This document shows, piece after piece, positions 32,119 through 42,185 of a DNA stretch of 64,000 nt (position 1 is its first letter; the number at the start of each line of letters is the position of its first letter). Position numbers and translations under genes: made by a program. Under the pieces are notes generated by a model that worked only from the letters and a program-made list of their open reading frames with translations, ran no database searches and was not told the origin of the DNA. Source of the stretch: Microlunatus parietis. GTDB lineage: Bacteria > Actinomycetota > Actinomycetes > Propionibacteriales > Propionibacteriaceae. Location of the stretch: NCBI RefSeq assembly GCF_013407955.1, contig NZ_JACCBU010000001.1, positions 2,542,001 through 2,606,000 on the forward strand. Direction: 5' to 3'.

Positions 32119-32688
32119 TCAGCCGCGGTCGGCGAGGGCCTTGAAGATGCGCTCGGAGACCTCGTCCATGGTGCCCAGGCCGTTCACGGTGACCAGCAGG
32201 CCCCGTTCGGCGTAACCCTCGAGGAGGGGGGCGGTCTCGTCGATGTATTTCTGCTGCCGAATCCGGATGGCTTCCTCGGAATCGTCCGAGCGGCCCTCGA
32301 TCTCGGCCCGCTTGGTCAGCCGGGCGACGAGCTCGTCGAGGTCGGCCTCGAGCGCCAGGACGGCGTCCAGGGCTCGGCCGTGGTCGTTCAGCATCTGGTC
32401 CAGCGCCGCCACCTGCGGCATCGTGCGCGGGTAGCCGTCCAGCAGGAAGCCGGGATCGACGTCGGGCTGTTCCAGCCGGTGCGCCACGATCTGGTTGGTC
32501 AGCTCGTCGTCGACGTAGCCGCCCGCATCCAGGATCGGCTTCACCTGGCGACCGAGCGACGTCTCGGCCTGGACCTCGGCCCGGAAGGCGTCGCCGGTGG
32601 AGATCGCGGGGATCCCGTAGTGCTCGGCGATCCGCTTCGACTGAGTCCCCTTGCCCGCCCCGGGCGGGCCCATGATCAACAAACGCAT
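32119..32688 (-). CDS. adk: adenylate kinase
   Basis: 189 residues, the short form of the enzyme. The P-loop is GPPGAGKGT (7-15), the AMP site includes [10 protein letters not shown] and FLLDGYPRT, and the short lid carries [10 protein letters not shown] then [16 protein letters not shown]. It catalyses ATP + AMP = 2 ADP in the cytoplasm. Its ATG overlaps the secY stop by one base (TGATG). This is the last gene of the ribosomal block; the expected map gene does not follow. Confidence 0.97.
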   Translation of the reverse strand: MRLLIMGPPGAGKGTQSKRIAEHYGIPAISTGDAFRAEVQAETSLGRQVKPILDAGGYVDDELTNQIVAHRLEQPDVDPGFLLDGYPRTMPQVAALDQMLNDHGRALDAVLALEADLDELVARLTKRAEIEGRSDDSEEAIRIRQQKYIDETAPLLEGYAERGLLVTVNGLGTMDEVSERIFKALADRG

Positions 32689-34004
32689 CAGCGTAGGAAC
32701 CCTTCATAATTGCGCTGCTGGAGCTGGCTCTCGATCTGCTTCACCGTGTCCAGTCCAACGCCGACGATGATCAGAAGCGAGGTTCCACCGAACGGGAAGT
32801 TCTGGTTGGCCTCGAAAAGGATAAACGCCGCAGAAGGGATGAGGGCGATCAGGCCCAGATAGAGGGATCCGGGGAACATCAGCCGGGACAACACGTGCCG
32901 GAGATAGTTCTCCGTCGGCTTGCCGGCCCGGATGCCCGGGATGAACCCGCCGTACTTCTTCATGTTGTCCGACACTTCTTCGGGATTGAAGGTGATCGAC
33001 ACGTAGAAGTAGGCGAAGAAGATGATCAGCAGGAAGAACGTGATCAGGTAGACCGGATGGTCGCCGCGGACGAAGTTGGCGGTGATCCACTCCGACTCCG
33101 GCGAGTTCGGCCGGAACTGGGCGTACAGCGTCGGCAGGTAGAGCAGCGACGACGCGAAGATGACCGGGATGATGCCGGCCTGGTTCACCTTGATCGGGAT
33201 GTACGTCGACGTACCGCCGAACACCCGAGTGCCGACCATCCGCTTGGCGTACTGCACCGGGATCCGGCGCTGCGACTGCTCGACGAACACGACCGCGGCC
33301 ATGATCACCAGGCCGACCGCGATGACGACCAGGAAGGTGACCCAGCCCTTGGTGAGCCGCAGGCCCCAGAGCGCGGTCGGGATCACGGCGGCGACCTGGG
33401 TGAAGATCATCACCGACATGCCGTTGCCGACACCCCGCTCGGTGATCAGCTCGCCCATCCACATGATGATCGAGGTGCCCGCCGTCATGGTCAGGATCAT
33501 CACGACGATCGGGAAGATGTAGCCGTCCGGGTCGCTGGTCGGCGTCGCGTAGAGGATGCCGCTACAGCCCGGGAACAGTTGGTCGTTCGCCGCCAGCGTG
33601 ACGAAGGCGGTGGAGTTCAGCAGCGCCAGCACCAGGGTCAGGTACCGGGTGTACTGGGTGATCTTCGTCTGGCCCGACTGGCCTTCCTTCTTCAGCGCCT
33701 CGAGCCGGGGAATGACCACCGTGAGCAGCTGCAGAATGATGCTGGCCGTGATGTACGGCATGATGCCGAGGGCGAAGATCGCCAGCTGGAGCAGGGCTCC
33801 GCCGGAGAACAGGTTGATCAGCGAGTAGATGCCCGCCTGGTCACCGCTCTGCGCCTGGTTGTTGCAGAACTCGACCCGGCCGACGTTGACGTTCGGCACC
33901 GGAATGATCGAACCCAACCGGAACAACGCCAGGATGCCCAGCGTGAAGAGGATCTTCTTCCGCAGATCCGGACTCCGGAATGCGTTCGCGAACGCTTTGA
34001 GCAC
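32688..34004 (-). CDS. secY: preprotein translocase subunit SecY
   Basis: 438 residues with ten membrane helices. [20 protein letters not shown] is the conserved start, [20 protein letters not shown] the plug/helix 2 region, and [16 protein letters not shown] the cytoplasmic loop that contacts ribosome and SecA. It forms the protein-conducting channel with SecE and SecG. GTG 34004 is chosen because GGGAGGGCGAGGG precedes it and homologues begin at VLKAFANAF; a TTG five codons upstream is less likely. Confidence 0.96.
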   Translation of the reverse strand: MLKAFANAFRSPDLRKKILFTLGILALFRLGSIIPVPNVNVGRVEFCNNQAQSGDQAGIYSLINLFSGGALLQLAIFALGIMPYITASIILQLLTVVIPRLEALKKEGQSGQTKITQYTRYLTLVLALLNSTAFVTLAANDQLFPGCSGILYATPTSDPDGYIFPIVVMILTMTAGTSIIMWMGELITERGVGNGMSVMIFTQVAAVIPTALWGLRLTKGWVTFLVVIAVGLVIMAAVVFVEQSQRRIPVQYAKRMVGTRVFGGTSTYIPIKVNQAGIIPVIFASSLLYLPTLYAQFRPNSPESEWITANFVRGDHPVYLITFFLLIIFFAYFYVSITFNPEEVSDNMKKYGGFIPGIRAGKPTENYLRHVLSRLMFPGSLYLGLIALIPSAAFILFEANQNFPFGGTSLLIIVGVGLDTVKQIESQLQQRNYEGFLR

Positions 34005-34073
34005 CCCTCGCCCTCCCAATCTCTGTCCACCGCCGCCAGTTCAGCGTCGACTTCGTTGCCAACACACCGACAA

Positions 34074-34112
34074 CGGCACCGGACGACCCTATCAAGGGGT
34101 CGGCCGGCACCG
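34074..34112. promoter_or_regulatory. strong hairpin between rplO and secY
   Basis: CGGCACCGGACGACCC pairs with GGGGTCGGCCGGCACCG at 13 of 16 positions around a short TATCAA-type loop. This 130-base gap is the largest inside the block after the rpsJ leader. It may be a partial terminator, an RNA-processing site, or the leader of a separate secY-adk promoter. Confidence 0.5.
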
Positions 34113-34134
34113 AAGTCACGTGTACGAGCGCCTA

Positions 34135-34635
34135 CTACAGTTCGGTGACCGAGCCTCCGGCCGCCGCGATCTTGTCCTTCGCGGAGCCGGAGAACGCGTG
34201 CGCACTCACCTGCACGGCGACCGAGATCTCGCCGGTGCCGAGCACCTTGACCGGACGTCCCGGACGGACCGCGCCGGCGGCGACGAGCTCGTCGACGCCG
34301 ATCGTGCCGCCCTCGGGGAACAGCGCGCTGAGCCGGTCCAGGTTGACCACCTGGTACTCGGTCCGGAACGGGTTCACGAACCCGCGCAGCTTCGGCATCT
34401 TGCGATGCAGCGGCAGGTTGCCGCCCTCGAAGCCCGGCCGGATGTTGTTGCGAGCCTTGGTGCCCTTGGTGCCGCGCCCCGCGGTCTTGCCCTTGGAGCC
34501 CTCACCGCGGCCGACCCGCGTCTTGGGCGTCTTGGCCCCGGGGGCTGGGCGCAGGTGGTGGATCCGCAGACCCGTACCACCCTGCACCTGGGCCTCCTCG
34601 GCCGCAGCCTTGTTGTCTGCAGTCTTCTCGGCCAT
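34135..34635 (-). CDS. rplO: 50S ribosomal protein L15 (uL15)
   Basis: 166 residues, slightly longer than the usual ~147 because of an acidic/Ala-rich N-terminus ([20 protein letters not shown]). [20 protein letters not shown] and [20 protein letters not shown] are the family signature that wraps 23S rRNA. Starts 2 bases after rpmD ends. The C-terminus [20 protein letters not shown] is normal. Confidence 0.97.
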   Translation of the reverse strand: MAEKTADNKAAAEEAQVQGGTGLRIHHLRPAPGAKTPKTRVGRGEGSKGKTAGRGTKGTKARNNIRPGFEGGNLPLHRKMPKLRGFVNPFRTEYQVVNLDRLSALFPEGGTIGVDELVAAGAVRPGRPVKVLGTGEISVAVQVSAHAFSGSAKDKIAAAGGSVTEL

Positions 34636-34637
34636 GG

Positions 34638-34820
34638 TCAGTCGACCTCCTCGACCTTGATCAGATGCGTCACCGTGGCGAGCATCCCCCGGATCTCCGG
34701 GCGATCTTCCTTGACGGCGATGTCACCGATGCGCTTCAGCCCCAGCGAACGGAGCGTGTCGCGCTGATTCTTGGCACGTCCGATGCCGGACTTCTCCTGC
34801 GTCACCTTGAGGCGCGGCAT
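34638..34820 (-). CDS. rpmD: 50S ribosomal protein L30 (uL30)
   Basis: 60 residues: [20 protein letters not shown] and [12 protein letters not shown], the typical L30 N-terminal strand and helix, ending HLIKVEEVD. Its ATG overlaps the rpsE stop by one base (TGATG), so translation is coupled. Normal length. Confidence 0.97.
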   Translation of the reverse strand: MPRLKVTQEKSGIGRAKNQRDTLRSLGLKRIGDIAVKEDRPEIRGMLATVTHLIKVEEVD

Positions 34821-35413
34821 CACGCGTGCACCTCCGCCCGGGCCCGCAGGATGGCGGCCGGGGTGACGTCCTCGACCGACTTGCCGCGCCGCTTCGCCAC
34901 CTGCTCCGGCTCCTCCAGCGACTGGAGGGCCTCGACGGTGGCGTGCACCACGTTGATCGCGTTGGCCGAGCCGAGCGACTTGGCCAGCACGTCGTGGACG
35001 CCGGCGCACTCCAGCACCGCGCGGGCCGAACCGCCCGCGATGACGCCGGTACCGGGCGACGCCGGGCGCAGCATGACCACGCCGGCCGCCTTCTCGCCCT
35101 GCACCGGGTGCGGGATGGTGCCCTGGATCCGCGGCACCTTGAAGAAGTGCTTCTTGGCGTTCTCGACACCCTTCGCGATCGCGGCGGGCACCTCCTTCGC
35201 CTTGCCGTAGCCGACACCGACGGTGCCGTCGCCGTCACCGACGACGACCAGCGCGGTGAAGCTGAACCGCCGGCCGCCCTGGACGACCTTGGCGACCCGG
35301 TTGATCGCTACGACCTTCTCGATGTAATTGCTCTTGTCCTGCGCCTGGCCACGACGATCGTCCCGACCGCGACGCTCACCGCCGCCGCCACCGCGGCGCT
35401 GCTGTGCACTCAT
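34820..35413 (-). CDS. rpsE: 30S ribosomal protein S5 (uS5)
   Basis: 197 residues. A Gly/Arg-rich N-terminal tail ([20 protein letters not shown]) precedes the S5 domains: [20 protein letters not shown] and [20 protein letters not shown], then [20 protein letters not shown] and the C-terminal [20 protein letters not shown]. It lines the mRNA entry channel of the 30S subunit. The tail resembles other actinobacterial S5 proteins. Confidence 0.97.
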   Translation of the reverse strand: MSAQQRRGGGGGERRGRDDRRGQAQDKSNYIEKVVAINRVAKVVQGGRRFSFTALVVVGDGDGTVGVGYGKAKEVPAAIAKGVENAKKHFFKVPRIQGTIPHPVQGEKAAGVVMLRPASPGTGVIAGGSARAVLECAGVHDVLAKSLGSANAINVVHATVEALQSLEEPEQVAKRRGKSVEDVTPAAILRARAEVHA

Positions 35414-35438
35414 CGCTCTTCCTTACTCTCGTCGTGTC

Positions 35439-35822
35439 TCAGAATCCGAGGCCACCGTCGCGGGCACCGTCGGCCAATGCCGCGATGCGACCGTGGTACT
35501 TGTGGCCGGCCCGGTCGAAGACGACCTGGGTCACGCCGGCGGCCTTGGCCCGGTCGGCGATGGCCTTGCCGACCTCCTTGGCCTTCTCGGACTTGTCGCC
35601 GTCGGCGGCCCGCAGGGTCGCCTCCATGGTCGACGCCGACGCGAGCGTACGGCCCACCGTGTCGTCGATCACCTGAGCCGAGATGTGCCGGGCGGACTTC
35701 GTCACGACGAGCCGCGGCCGGGCCGGGTCGCCGAAGATCTTCTTCCGCACGCGCAGCTGGCGCCGCAACCGGGAGGCGGTCTTGCTCGCCGTGTGCTTCC
35801 GGTGAGTCAGCGAAACAGCCAT
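35439..35822 (-). CDS. rplR: 50S ribosomal protein L18 (uL18)
   Basis: 127 residues: [20 protein letters not shown] near the N-terminus, [20 protein letters not shown] in the middle and [20 protein letters not shown] at the end, the 5S rRNA-binding L18 pattern. ATG 35822 (MAVSLTHRK) is taken rather than GTG 35828, since the latter overlaps the rplF stop. The junction is TGATCATG. Confidence 0.97.
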   Translation of the reverse strand: MAVSLTHRKHTASKTASRLRRQLRVRKKIFGDPARPRLVVTKSARHISAQVIDDTVGRTLASASTMEATLRAADGDKSEKAKEVGKAIADRAKAAGVTQVVFDRAGHKYHGRIAALADGARDGGLGF

Positions 35823-35824
35823 GA

Positions 35825-36367
35825 TCACTTACCAGCCTTTCCAGCCTTGCGGCGGACGTGCTCGCCCGCGTACCGCACGCCCTTGCCCTTGTAGGGCTCC
35901 GGCTTGCGGATCTTACGAATGTTGGCTGCGACCTCGCCGACCCGCTGCTTGTCGATGCCCTGCACCGCAAACTTGGTCGCCGACTCGACGGTGAAGGTGA
36001 TGCCCTCCGGCGCCTTCACGTGCACCGGGTGGCTGAACCCGAGCGCGAACTCGAGCTCGGCCGGGCCCTTGGAGATCACCCGGTAACCGACACCGACGAT
36101 CTCGAGCTTCTTCTCGTAGCCTTCGGTCACCCCGGTGACCATGTTGTTGACCAGCGTCCGGGTCAGGCCGTGCAGCGACTTGCTCACTCGCTCGTCGTTC
36201 GGCCGGGAGACCTCGAGCTGGCCCTCGTCGTTCCGGCCGACCTTGATCGGTTCGGCCACCTTGTGCTGCAGGGTGCCCTTCGGCCCCTTCACCTGAACCT
36301 GCTGGCCGTCGATGCTCACCTCGACGCCGGACGGAACGGTGATCGGCAGCTTGCCAATGCGTGACAT
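35825..36367 (-). CDS. rplF: 50S ribosomal protein L6 (uL6)
   Basis: 180 residues. [20 protein letters not shown] opens the first of two L6 repeats; the second ends with the signature [22 protein letters not shown] near the sarcin-ricin loop contact. Length and motifs are normal. Confidence 0.97.
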   Translation of the reverse strand: MSRIGKLPITVPSGVEVSIDGQQVQVKGPKGTLQHKVAEPIKVGRNDEGQLEVSRPNDERVSKSLHGLTRTLVNNMVTGVTEGYEKKLEIVGVGYRVISKGPAELEFALGFSHPVHVKAPEGITFTVESATKFAVQGIDKQRVGEVAANIRKIRKPEPYKGKGVRYAGEHVRRKAGKAGK

Positions 36368-36392
36368 GGCGATTCCTTCCTGTCTCGTTCCG

Positions 36393-36800
36393 TCACCAGA
36401 CGTAGGCGAGGACTTCCCCACCCACGCTCGCGCTGTGTGCCTGCCGGTCGGTCATCAGACCGCCGGAGGTCGAGATGATGGCGATGCCCAGACCGCCGAG
36501 CACCTTGGGCAGCCCGGTCGACTTGGCGTACACCCGAAGACCCGGCTTGGAGATCCGCCGCACGCCGGCGATGGACCGCTCCCGGTTCTGCCCGTACTTC
36601 AGGGTCAGGGTCAGCGTCTTGCCGACCTGGCCCTCCGGGGCGTCCTCCACCGAGTACGAGGCGATGTAGCCCTCACTGACCAGGATCTCCGCGATCCCCA
36701 CCTTGATCTTGCTGTGCGGCATCGTCGCCGCGTCCAAGTAGGCCTGGTTGGCGTTGCGCAACCGGGTCAACATGTCCGCGATCGGATCTGTCATCGTCAT
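36393..36800 (-). CDS. rpsH: 30S ribosomal protein S8 (uS8)
   Basis: 135 residues: [20 protein letters not shown] is the family start and [27 protein letters not shown] the C-terminal rRNA-binding signature. A second ATG two codons in is possible. The 81-base gap from rpsN is larger than its neighbours but has no clear promoter. Confidence 0.97.
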   Translation of the reverse strand: MTMTDPIADMLTRLRNANQAYLDAATMPHSKIKVGIAEILVSEGYIASYSVEDAPEGQVGKTLTLTLKYGQNRERSIAGVRRISKPGLRVYAKSTGLPKVLGGLGIAIISTSGGLMTDRQAHSASVGGEVLAYVW

Positions 36801-36881
36801 AACGTCATCTTTTCTTTCTCAGCGTGGTTTCCCGCGGCGACTGCCGGGGACCTGTGCTGTTGGTCAGTTGAGGGGTACGGC

Positions 36882-37067
36882 TTACCAGGACGACTTCGTG
36901 ATGCCCGGCAGCTCGCCCTTGTGCGCCATCGAACGCAGGCACACCCGGCACAGCCCGAACTTGCGGAGCACGGCCTTGGGCCGGCCGCACTTCTGGCAGC
37001 GGGTGTACGCACGGACGCCGAACTTCGGCTTCCGGGCCTGCTTGACGCGCAGCGCGGTCTTCGCCAT
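36882..37067 (-). CDS. rpsN: 30S ribosomal protein S14 type Z (uS14, zinc-binding)
   Basis: 61 residues. Two CxxC knuckles, Cys24/Cys27 (TRCQKCGRP) and Cys40/Cys43 (GLCRVCLRS), bind one zinc: the C+ short form. Many actinobacteria also encode a zinc-free paralogue elsewhere for zinc starvation; none is in this window. Confidence 0.97.
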   Translation of the reverse strand: MAKTALRVKQARKPKFGVRAYTRCQKCGRPKAVLRKFGLCRVCLRSMAHKGELPGITKSSW

Positions 37068-37079
37068 CGCCTATCTCCT

Positions 37080-37649
37080 TCAGTTCTGCCGGAACGGGAA
37101 CCCGAGCTGCCGCAGCAGCGCCCGCCCCTCGTCGTCGGTCTTGGCCGAGGTCACGAAGGTGATGTCCATGCCGCGGACCCGGTCGATCTTGTCCTGGTCG
37201 ATCTCGTGGAACATGACCTGTTCCGTGAGGCCGAAGGTGTAGTTCCCGTTGCCGTCGAACTGCTTCGGCGACAGGCCGCGGAAGTCACGGATCCGCGGCA
37301 GCGCCAGGGTGAGCAGCCGGTCGGCGAACTCCCACATCCGGTCGCCGCGCAGCGTCACGTGGACGCCGATCGGCATGCCCTCGCGGAGCTTGAACTGCGC
37401 GATCGACTTCCGGGCCCGGGTCACCTGCGGCTTCTGACCGGTGATCGTGGCCAGGTCGCGGGTCGCGCCGTCGATCAGCTTGGAATCCCGGGCCGCCTCG
37501 CCGACGCCCATGTTGACGACGATCTTGAGCAACCGGGGCAGCTGCATCGGGTTCGCGTAGCTGAACTCCTCCTGCAGCGCCTTGGTGATCTCCTCGCGGT
37601 AGCGCAGCTTCAGCCGCGGCTGGACGGCCTCGGTCGCGGTCGCGCTCAT
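37080..37649 (-). CDS. rplE: 50S ribosomal protein L5 (uL5)
   Basis: 189 residues. [20 protein letters not shown] and [20 protein letters not shown] are L5 hallmarks that contact 5S rRNA and P-site t[23 protein letters not shown] closes the protein. Its ATG overlaps the rplX stop by one base. Confidence 0.97.
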   Translation of the reverse strand: MSATATEAVQPRLKLRYREEITKALQEEFSYANPMQLPRLLKIVVNMGVGEAARDSKLIDGATRDLATITGQKPQVTRARKSIAQFKLREGMPIGVHVTLRGDRMWEFADRLLTLALPRIRDFRGLSPKQFDGNGNYTFGLTEQVMFHEIDQDKIDRVRGMDITFVTSAKTDDEGRALLRQLGFPFRQN

Positions 37650-38059
37650 CAGATTTCCTCCCCGGTCTTCCGCGCGATCCGTACGCTGCGGTAGCCCTTG
37701 TATTCCTCGCCGTTCGGGCGACGCTTGGTCACCTCTTGGCGCTCGTACGCGACCCGGGTGACGACCTCGTCGCCATCGGCGTTCTTGACCAGCAGCTGCA
37801 CGTTGGACGCGTGGATCGGAGCCTCCGAGGAGACGATCCCGCCCTTCGTGGTCTGCCGGCCCTGCGGCTGCGCGGACGTGTCGCGCAGGTGCCGCTTGAC
37901 GATGTTCACGCCGGAGACGGTCACCCGCTGCCGGTTCGGGTCGACGGCGATGATCTCGCCGACGGCACCCTTGTCCTTGCCCGCGATGACCTTCACCCGG
38001 TCGCCCTTGATGACGTGCAGCTTGGTCTGTGCGCGGTTCGTCGTCTTCTTCTCAGCCAT
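37649..38059 (-). CDS. rplX: 50S ribosomal protein L24 (uL24)
   Basis: 136 residues. The KOW motif is [20 protein letters not shown], followed by [20 protein letters not shown]. It is about 25-30 residues longer than the E. coli protein because of an extended C-terminus ([20 protein letters not shown]), as in other actinobacteria. It starts 2 bases after rplN ends. Confidence 0.96.
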   Translation of the reverse strand: MAEKKTTNRAQTKLHVIKGDRVKVIAGKDKGAVGEIIAVDPNRQRVTVSGVNIVKRHLRDTSAQPQGRQTTKGGIVSSEAPIHASNVQLLVKNADGDEVVTRVAYERQEVTKRRPNGEEYKGYRSVRIARKTGEEI

Positions 38060-38061
38060 TC

Positions 38062-38430
38062 TCAGATCACCTCAGGCGCGAGCGAGATGATGCGCATGAA
38101 GCGCTTCTCGCGGAGTTCGCGGCCGACCGGACCGAAGATGCGGGTGCCCCGCGGGTCTCCGTCGGCCTTCAAGATCACGGCGGCGTTCTCGTCGAACCGG
38201 ATGTAGGAGCCGTCGGCCCGCCGCCGCTGCTTGACGGTACGGACGATGACCGCCTTGACGACCTCGCCCTTCTTCACGTTGCCACCCGGGATCGCGTCCT
38301 TCACCGTGGCGACGATGGTGTCCCCGATCCCGGCGTAGCGGCGACCGGATCCACCGAGAACCCGGATGCACAAGATCTCCTTGGCACCGGTGTTGTCGGC
38401 GACCTTCAGTCGCGACTCCTGCTGAATCAT
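38062..38430 (-). CDS. rplN: 50S ribosomal protein L14 (uL14)
   Basis: 122 residues, the standard length: [40 protein letters not shown] and [20 protein letters not shown]. Forms part of the inter-subunit bridge region. Confidence 0.98.
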   Translation of the reverse strand: MIQQESRLKVADNTGAKEILCIRVLGGSGRRYAGIGDTIVATVKDAIPGGNVKKGEVVKAVIVRTVKQRRRADGSYIRFDENAAVILKADGDPRGTRIFGPVGRELREKRFMRIISLAPEVI

Positions 38431-38466
38431 CCGTTCCTTCTTTCAGACATCCGCGGACGCGGGGAG

Positions 38467-38760
38467 TTACTTGGCCTTTTCGAGGATGGCGACCAGCCGC
38501 CAGCGCTTCGTGGCGGACAGCGGGCGGGTCTCCATGATCCGCACGCGGTCGCCGACGGTGGCGCTGTTCTCCTCGTCATGAGCCTTCAGTCGGGCGGTCT
38601 GGCGGAGCACCTTGCCGTACAGCCGGTGCTTCACCCGATCCTCGACGGCGACGACGACGGTCTTGTCCATCTTGTCGCTGACGACGTAGCCGTCGCGGAC
38701 CTTGCGCGTGCCGCGCGTCGGAGCCTCGGCCGTGGTGTTCTCGGTGTTCACGTCACTCAT
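38467..38760 (-). CDS. rpsQ: 30S ribosomal protein S17 (uS17)
   Basis: 97 residues. A poorly conserved 17-residue N-terminus precedes [20 protein letters not shown] and [20 protein letters not shown], the S17 OB-fold. It starts 1 base after rpmC ends. Normal for actinobacteria. Confidence 0.97.
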   Translation of the reverse strand: MSDVNTENTTAEAPTRGTRKVRDGYVVSDKMDKTVVVAVEDRVKHRLYGKVLRQTARLKAHDEENSATVGDRVRIMETRPLSATKRWRLVAILEKAK

Positions 38761-38761
38761 C

Positions 38762-39031
38762 TCAGGCCTTCACCGTCTCCTCGGCCTCGGCCGACTCGTC
38801 CTCGTTCACCAGGTCCGGGTCATCGACGATGCCGAGCACCCGCTCCTGCAGCACGGTGTAGATCCGTGCGATGTCCTTGCGGACCGCACGCAGCCGGCCG
38901 TGCGACTCCAGCTGTCCGGTCGCGGCCTGGAAGCGGAGCGTGAACAGCTCCTCCTTCAGCTCCTTGACCTTCTGATCGAGGTCACCGCGGCTCAGGCCGC
39001 GCAGCTCCGCTGCGGTGGTGGTCTTCGCCAT
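38762..39031 (-). CDS. rpmC: 50S ribosomal protein L29 (uL29)
   Basis: 89 residues. [20 protein letters not shown] and [20 protein letters not shown] are the two L29 helices; an acidic tail ([20 protein letters not shown]) extends beyond the ~65-residue core. The start overlaps the rplP stop by one base. Confidence 0.96.
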   Translation of the reverse strand: MAKTTTAAELRGLSRGDLDQKVKELKEELFTLRFQAATGQLESHGRLRAVRKDIARIYTVLQERVLGIVDDPDLVNEDESAEAEETVKA

Positions 39032-39450
39032 CAGTTGTCACCACCCTCACGCTTGATGAAACGCGCCTTCATCGGCAGCTTGTGGATCGCCAGCCGCATG
39101 GCCTCGCGGGCCACTTCCTCGGTCACGCCCGACAGTTCGAACATGACCCGGCCGGCCTTGACGTTCGCGATCCACCACTCCGGGGAACCCTTGCCGGAAC
39201 CCATCCGGGTCTCGGCCGGCTTCTTGGTCAGCGGGCGGTCCGGGAAGATGTTGATCCACACCTTGCCGCCACGCTTGATGTGCCGGGTCATCGCGATACG
39301 CGCCGACTCGATCTGCCGGTTGGTGACGTAGTGGCCTTCCAGCGCCTGGATGCCGTACTCGCCGAAGGCCAGGGACGTGCCGCCCTTGGCCTGGCCGCCA
39401 CGCTTCGGGTGGTGCTGCTTGCGGAACTTCGTCTTACGGGGCACCAGCAT
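39031..39450 (-). CDS. rplP: 50S ribosomal protein L16 (uL16)
   Basis: 139 residues: [20 protein letters not shown], the conserved N-terminal tail near the A site, [20 protein letters not shown] and [20 protein letters not shown]. Typical length. Starts 3 bases after rpsC ends. Confidence 0.98.
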   Translation of the reverse strand: MLVPRKTKFRKQHHPKRGGQAKGGTSLAFGEYGIQALEGHYVTNRQIESARIAMTRHIKRGGKVWINIFPDRPLTKKPAETRMGSGKGSPEWWIANVKAGRVMFELSGVTEEVAREAMRLAIHKLPMKARFIKREGGDN

Positions 39451-39453
39451 GGC

Positions 39454-40296
39454 TCACGCCTCCTGTCCTGCGGTGGTCGTCGCGGGCTCCGCGGCAGCCT
39501 CGGCCGGTGCGGAGCTCGGAGCGGACTCGGTAGCGGCGTCGGCGCGGCGACGGCCGCCGCCCCGCTCCACGCGATCGGCGCGCGACGGACGGTCACCGCG
39601 ACCGCGGCCCGGGCGGCGGTTGCCACCGGCGGCGGAACGGGCGGCCTTCTGCGCGGCGCGCTCGGCACGGGTGCCGGCCACGTCGCCCTTGTAGATCCAG
39701 ACCTTCACGCCGATCCGGCCGAAGGTCGTCCGGGCCTCGAAGAAGCCGTAGTCGATGTCGGCCCGCAGCGTGTGCAGCGGCACCTGGCCCTCGCGGTAGA
39801 ACTCGGACCGGCTCATCTCGGCGCCGCCGAGACGACCCGAGCACTGGATCCGGATGCCCTTGGCGCCGGCCCGCATCGCGGACTGCTGCGCCTTGCGCAT
39901 GGCCCGGCGGAACGCGACCCGGGAGGCGAGCTGCTCGGCCACGCCCTGGGCGACCAGCTGTGCGTCGGTCTCGGTGTTCTTCACCTCGAGGATGTTCAGC
40001 TGCACCTGCTTGCCGGTCAGCTTCTCCAGTTGGCCGCGGACCCGCTCCGCCTCGGCGCCGTTACGGCCGATGACGATGCCCGGCCGCGCGGTGTAGATGT
40101 CGACCCGGACCCGGTCACGGGTCCGCTCGATCTCCACCGAGGAGATGCCGGCCCGCTCCAGGCCCTTGGTCAGCGCCTCGCGGATCTTGACGTCCTCGCC
40201 CACGTAGTCGGCGTACTGCTTGTCGGCGTACCACCGGCTCTTGTGGTCGGTCGAGATGCCCAGCCGGAAGCCGTGCGGATTGATCTTCTGACCCAT
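39454..40296 (-). CDS. rpsC: 30S ribosomal protein S3 (uS3)
   Basis: 280 residues. [20 protein letters not shown] is the family start, a KH domain holds [20 protein letters not shown], and the C-terminal S3 domain ends around [21 protein letters not shown] ~65-residue low-complexity basic then Ala/Glu-rich tail ([35 protein letters not shown]) follows, as in many actinobacteria. Confidence 0.97.
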   Translation of the reverse strand: MGQKINPHGFRLGISTDHKSRWYADKQYADYVGEDVKIREALTKGLERAGISSVEIERTRDRVRVDIYTARPGIVIGRNGAEAERVRGQLEKLTGKQVQLNILEVKNTETDAQLVAQGVAEQLASRVAFRRAMRKAQQSAMRAGAKGIRIQCSGRLGGAEMSRSEFYREGQVPLHTLRADIDYGFFEARTTFGRIGVKVWIYKGDVAGTRAERAAQKAARSAAGGNRRPGRGRGDRPSRADRVERGGGRRRADAATESAPSSAPAEAAAEPATTTAGQEA

Positions 40297-40300
40297 GTCC

Positions 40301-40705
40301 TCAGGCCTCCTTGCTTTCCTTGGGCTCGACTACCACGGTGATGTGGCTGGACCGCTTGAGGATCCTGCTCGCGCTGCCCTTGGCGCGGGCCCGGATGCGT
40401 CGCATCGTCATGCCCTCGTCCACGAACGCCTGCGAGATGTAGAGGTCGTCGCGGCGCAGGTTGTCGGTCTGTTCGGCGTTGGCGGCGGCACTGGCCACCA
40501 CCTTGTACACCGGCTCGCTCGCGGCCTGCGGCGCGAACTGCAGCGTGGCCAGGGCCTCGTCGACGGGCAGCCCGCGGACCAGGTCGACGACCCGGCGCAC
40601 CTTGGTGGCCGAGATCCGGACCTGCTTCGCGATCGCGTACGAACCCGGGCGGTCACCGAGGAGGGTGGCGCGGCGGCTCGGCCGGGCCTTCTCTGCGTTG
40701 CTCAT
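40301..40705 (-). CDS. rplV: 50S ribosomal protein L22 (uL22)
   Basis: 134 residues. [20 protein letters not shown] and the exit-tunnel hairpin region ending [22 protein letters not shown] are the L22 signature. A short 20-residue N-terminal extension ([20 protein letters not shown]) is present. Confidence 0.97.
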   Translation of the reverse strand: MSNAEKARPSRRATLLGDRPGSYAIAKQVRISATKVRRVVDLVRGLPVDEALATLQFAPQAASEPVYKVVASAAANAEQTDNLRRDDLYISQAFVDEGMTMRRIRARAKGSASRILKRSSHITVVVEPKESKEA

Positions 40706-40720
40706 TGATTCAATCTCCTC

Positions 40721-41002
40721 TTACCGCCGCCGGGACTTCCGGTCGTCCTTCTCGTGGCCCCGGAAGGTCCGGGTCGGCGCGAACTCGCCCAGCTTGTGAC
40801 CCACCATCGAGTCGCTGATGAAGACCGGAACGTGCTTGCGTCCGTCATGCACAGCGATGGTGTGGCCGATCATGTCGGGCACGATCATCGAGCGCCGGGA
40901 CCAGGTCCTGATCACGGTCTTGCTGCCCTTGGCGTTCTGAGCCTCGACCTTCTTGGCCAAGTGCTCGTCCACGAAGGGACCCTTCTTCAGGCTGCGTGGC
41001 AT
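40721..41002 (-). CDS. rpsS: 30S ribosomal protein S19 (uS19)
   Basis: 93 residues: [40 protein letters not shown] and [20 protein letters not shown]. Standard length and motifs; located in the head of the 30S subunit. Confidence 0.98.
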   Translation of the reverse strand: MPRSLKKGPFVDEHLAKKVEAQNAKGSKTVIRTWSRRSMIVPDMIGHTIAVHDGRKHVPVFISDSMVGHKLGEFAPTRTFRGHEKDDRKSRRR

Positions 41003-41019
41003 TGTTCACAAACTCCTGA

Positions 41020-41856
41020 TCAGCGCTTCTTGCCGGTGCGACGACGGCGGACGATCTGGCGATTGCTCGCCTTGTTCTTGTTCCGGGTCCGGCCTTCCGG
41101 CTTGCCCCAGGGGGACACCGGGTGACGACCACCGGAGGTCTTGCCCTCGCCACCACCGTGCGGGTGGTCGACCGGGTTCATGGCGACACCGCGGACGACC
41201 GGGCGCTTGCCCTTCCACCGGGCGCGACCCGCCTTGCCCCAGTTGATGTTGGACTGCTCGGCGTTGCCGACCTCGCCCACCGTGGCGCGGCAGCGGACGT
41301 CCACCATCCGCATCTCGCCGGACGGCATCCGCAGCGTGGCGTTCTTGCCCTCGCGGGCGACCAGCTGGATGCTGGCGCCGGCGGACCGGCCCAGCTTGGC
41401 GCCGCCGCCCGGGCGCAGCTCCACGGCGTGCACCGTGGTGCCGACCGGGATGTTGCGCAGCGGCAGGTTGTTGCCCGGCTTGATGTCGGCGCTCTCGCCG
41501 GCCTCGACCGCGGCACCCTGGTTCAGGCCCTGCGGAGCGATGATGTAGCGCTTCTCGCCGTCGGCATAGTGCAGCAGCGCGATCCGGGCGGTGCGGTTCG
41601 GGTCGTACTCGATGTGAGCGACCTTGGCCGGGACACCGTCCTTGTCGTACCGCCGGAAGTCGACCAGCCGGTAGGACTGCTTGTGGCCGCCGCCGATGTG
41701 CCGGGTGGTGATCCGGCCGGTGTTGTTGCGGCCACCGGTCTTCGGGCTCGGCGCGAGCAGCGACTTCTCCGGGGTGGAGCGAGTCAGTTCGACGAAGTCG
41801 GCGACGCTACCGCCACGGCGGCCGGGCGTCGTCGGCTTGTACTTGCGGATTCCCAT
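41020..41856 (-). CDS. rplB: 50S ribosomal protein L2 (uL2)
   Basis: 278 residues. [20 protein letters not shown] opens the protein, and the conserved C-terminal loop [20 protein letters not shown] contains the His implicated in peptidyl transferase function. Normal length. Confidence 0.98.
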   Translation of the reverse strand: MGIRKYKPTTPGRRGGSVADFVELTRSTPEKSLLAPSPKTGGRNNTGRITTRHIGGGHKQSYRLVDFRRYDKDGVPAKVAHIEYDPNRTARIALLHYADGEKRYIIAPQGLNQGAAVEAGESADIKPGNNLPLRNIPVGTTVHAVELRPGGGAKLGRSAGASIQLVAREGKNATLRMPSGEMRMVDVRCRATVGEVGNAEQSNINWGKAGRARWKGKRPVVRGVAMNPVDHPHGGGEGKTSGGRHPVSPWGKPEGRTRNKNKASNRQIVRRRRTGKKR

Positions 41857-41876
41857 GTCTCGTCTCGTCCTCTCGC

Positions 41877-42185
41877 TCAGACCGCGCTGGAGAAGATGTC
41901 GATGTGCTCACCGTCGGCGACGGTGACGATCGCGCGCTTGGTGTCCGGACGACGGCCCCAGCCGAAGCGGGTGCGGCGACGCTTTCCCTTGCGGTTGATC
42001 GTGTTCACGCCGATCACGTTGACCTTGAACACCGTCTCGACGGCGATCTTGATCTCCGTCTTGTTGGCGTCGGTCGCGACCTGGAACGTGTATTTGTTCT
42101 CGTCCAGCAGGCCGTAGCTCTTCTCGCTCACCACAGGAGCGAGCAGGATGTCGCGATGATCGCGGTACTTCACAGGGTTGCTCAT
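41877..42185 (-). CDS. rplW: 50S ribosomal protein L23 (uL23)
   Basis: 102 residues: [40 protein letters not shown] and [20 protein letters not shown]. Docking site for SRP and trigger factor at the exit tunnel. Its ATG overlaps the rplD stop (ATGA). Confidence 0.97.
   Translation of the reverse strand: MSNPVKYRDHRDILLAPVVSEKSYGLLDENKYTFQVATDANKTEIKIAVETVFKVNVIGVNTINRKGKRRRTRFGWGRRPDTKRAIVTVADGEHIDIFSSAV

Noticed and set aside
39082..40341. Long plus-strand frame opposite rplP-rpsC
   Set aside because: Runs across the rplP/rpsC boundary and has no domain; explained by GC-rich third positions of the ribosomal genes.
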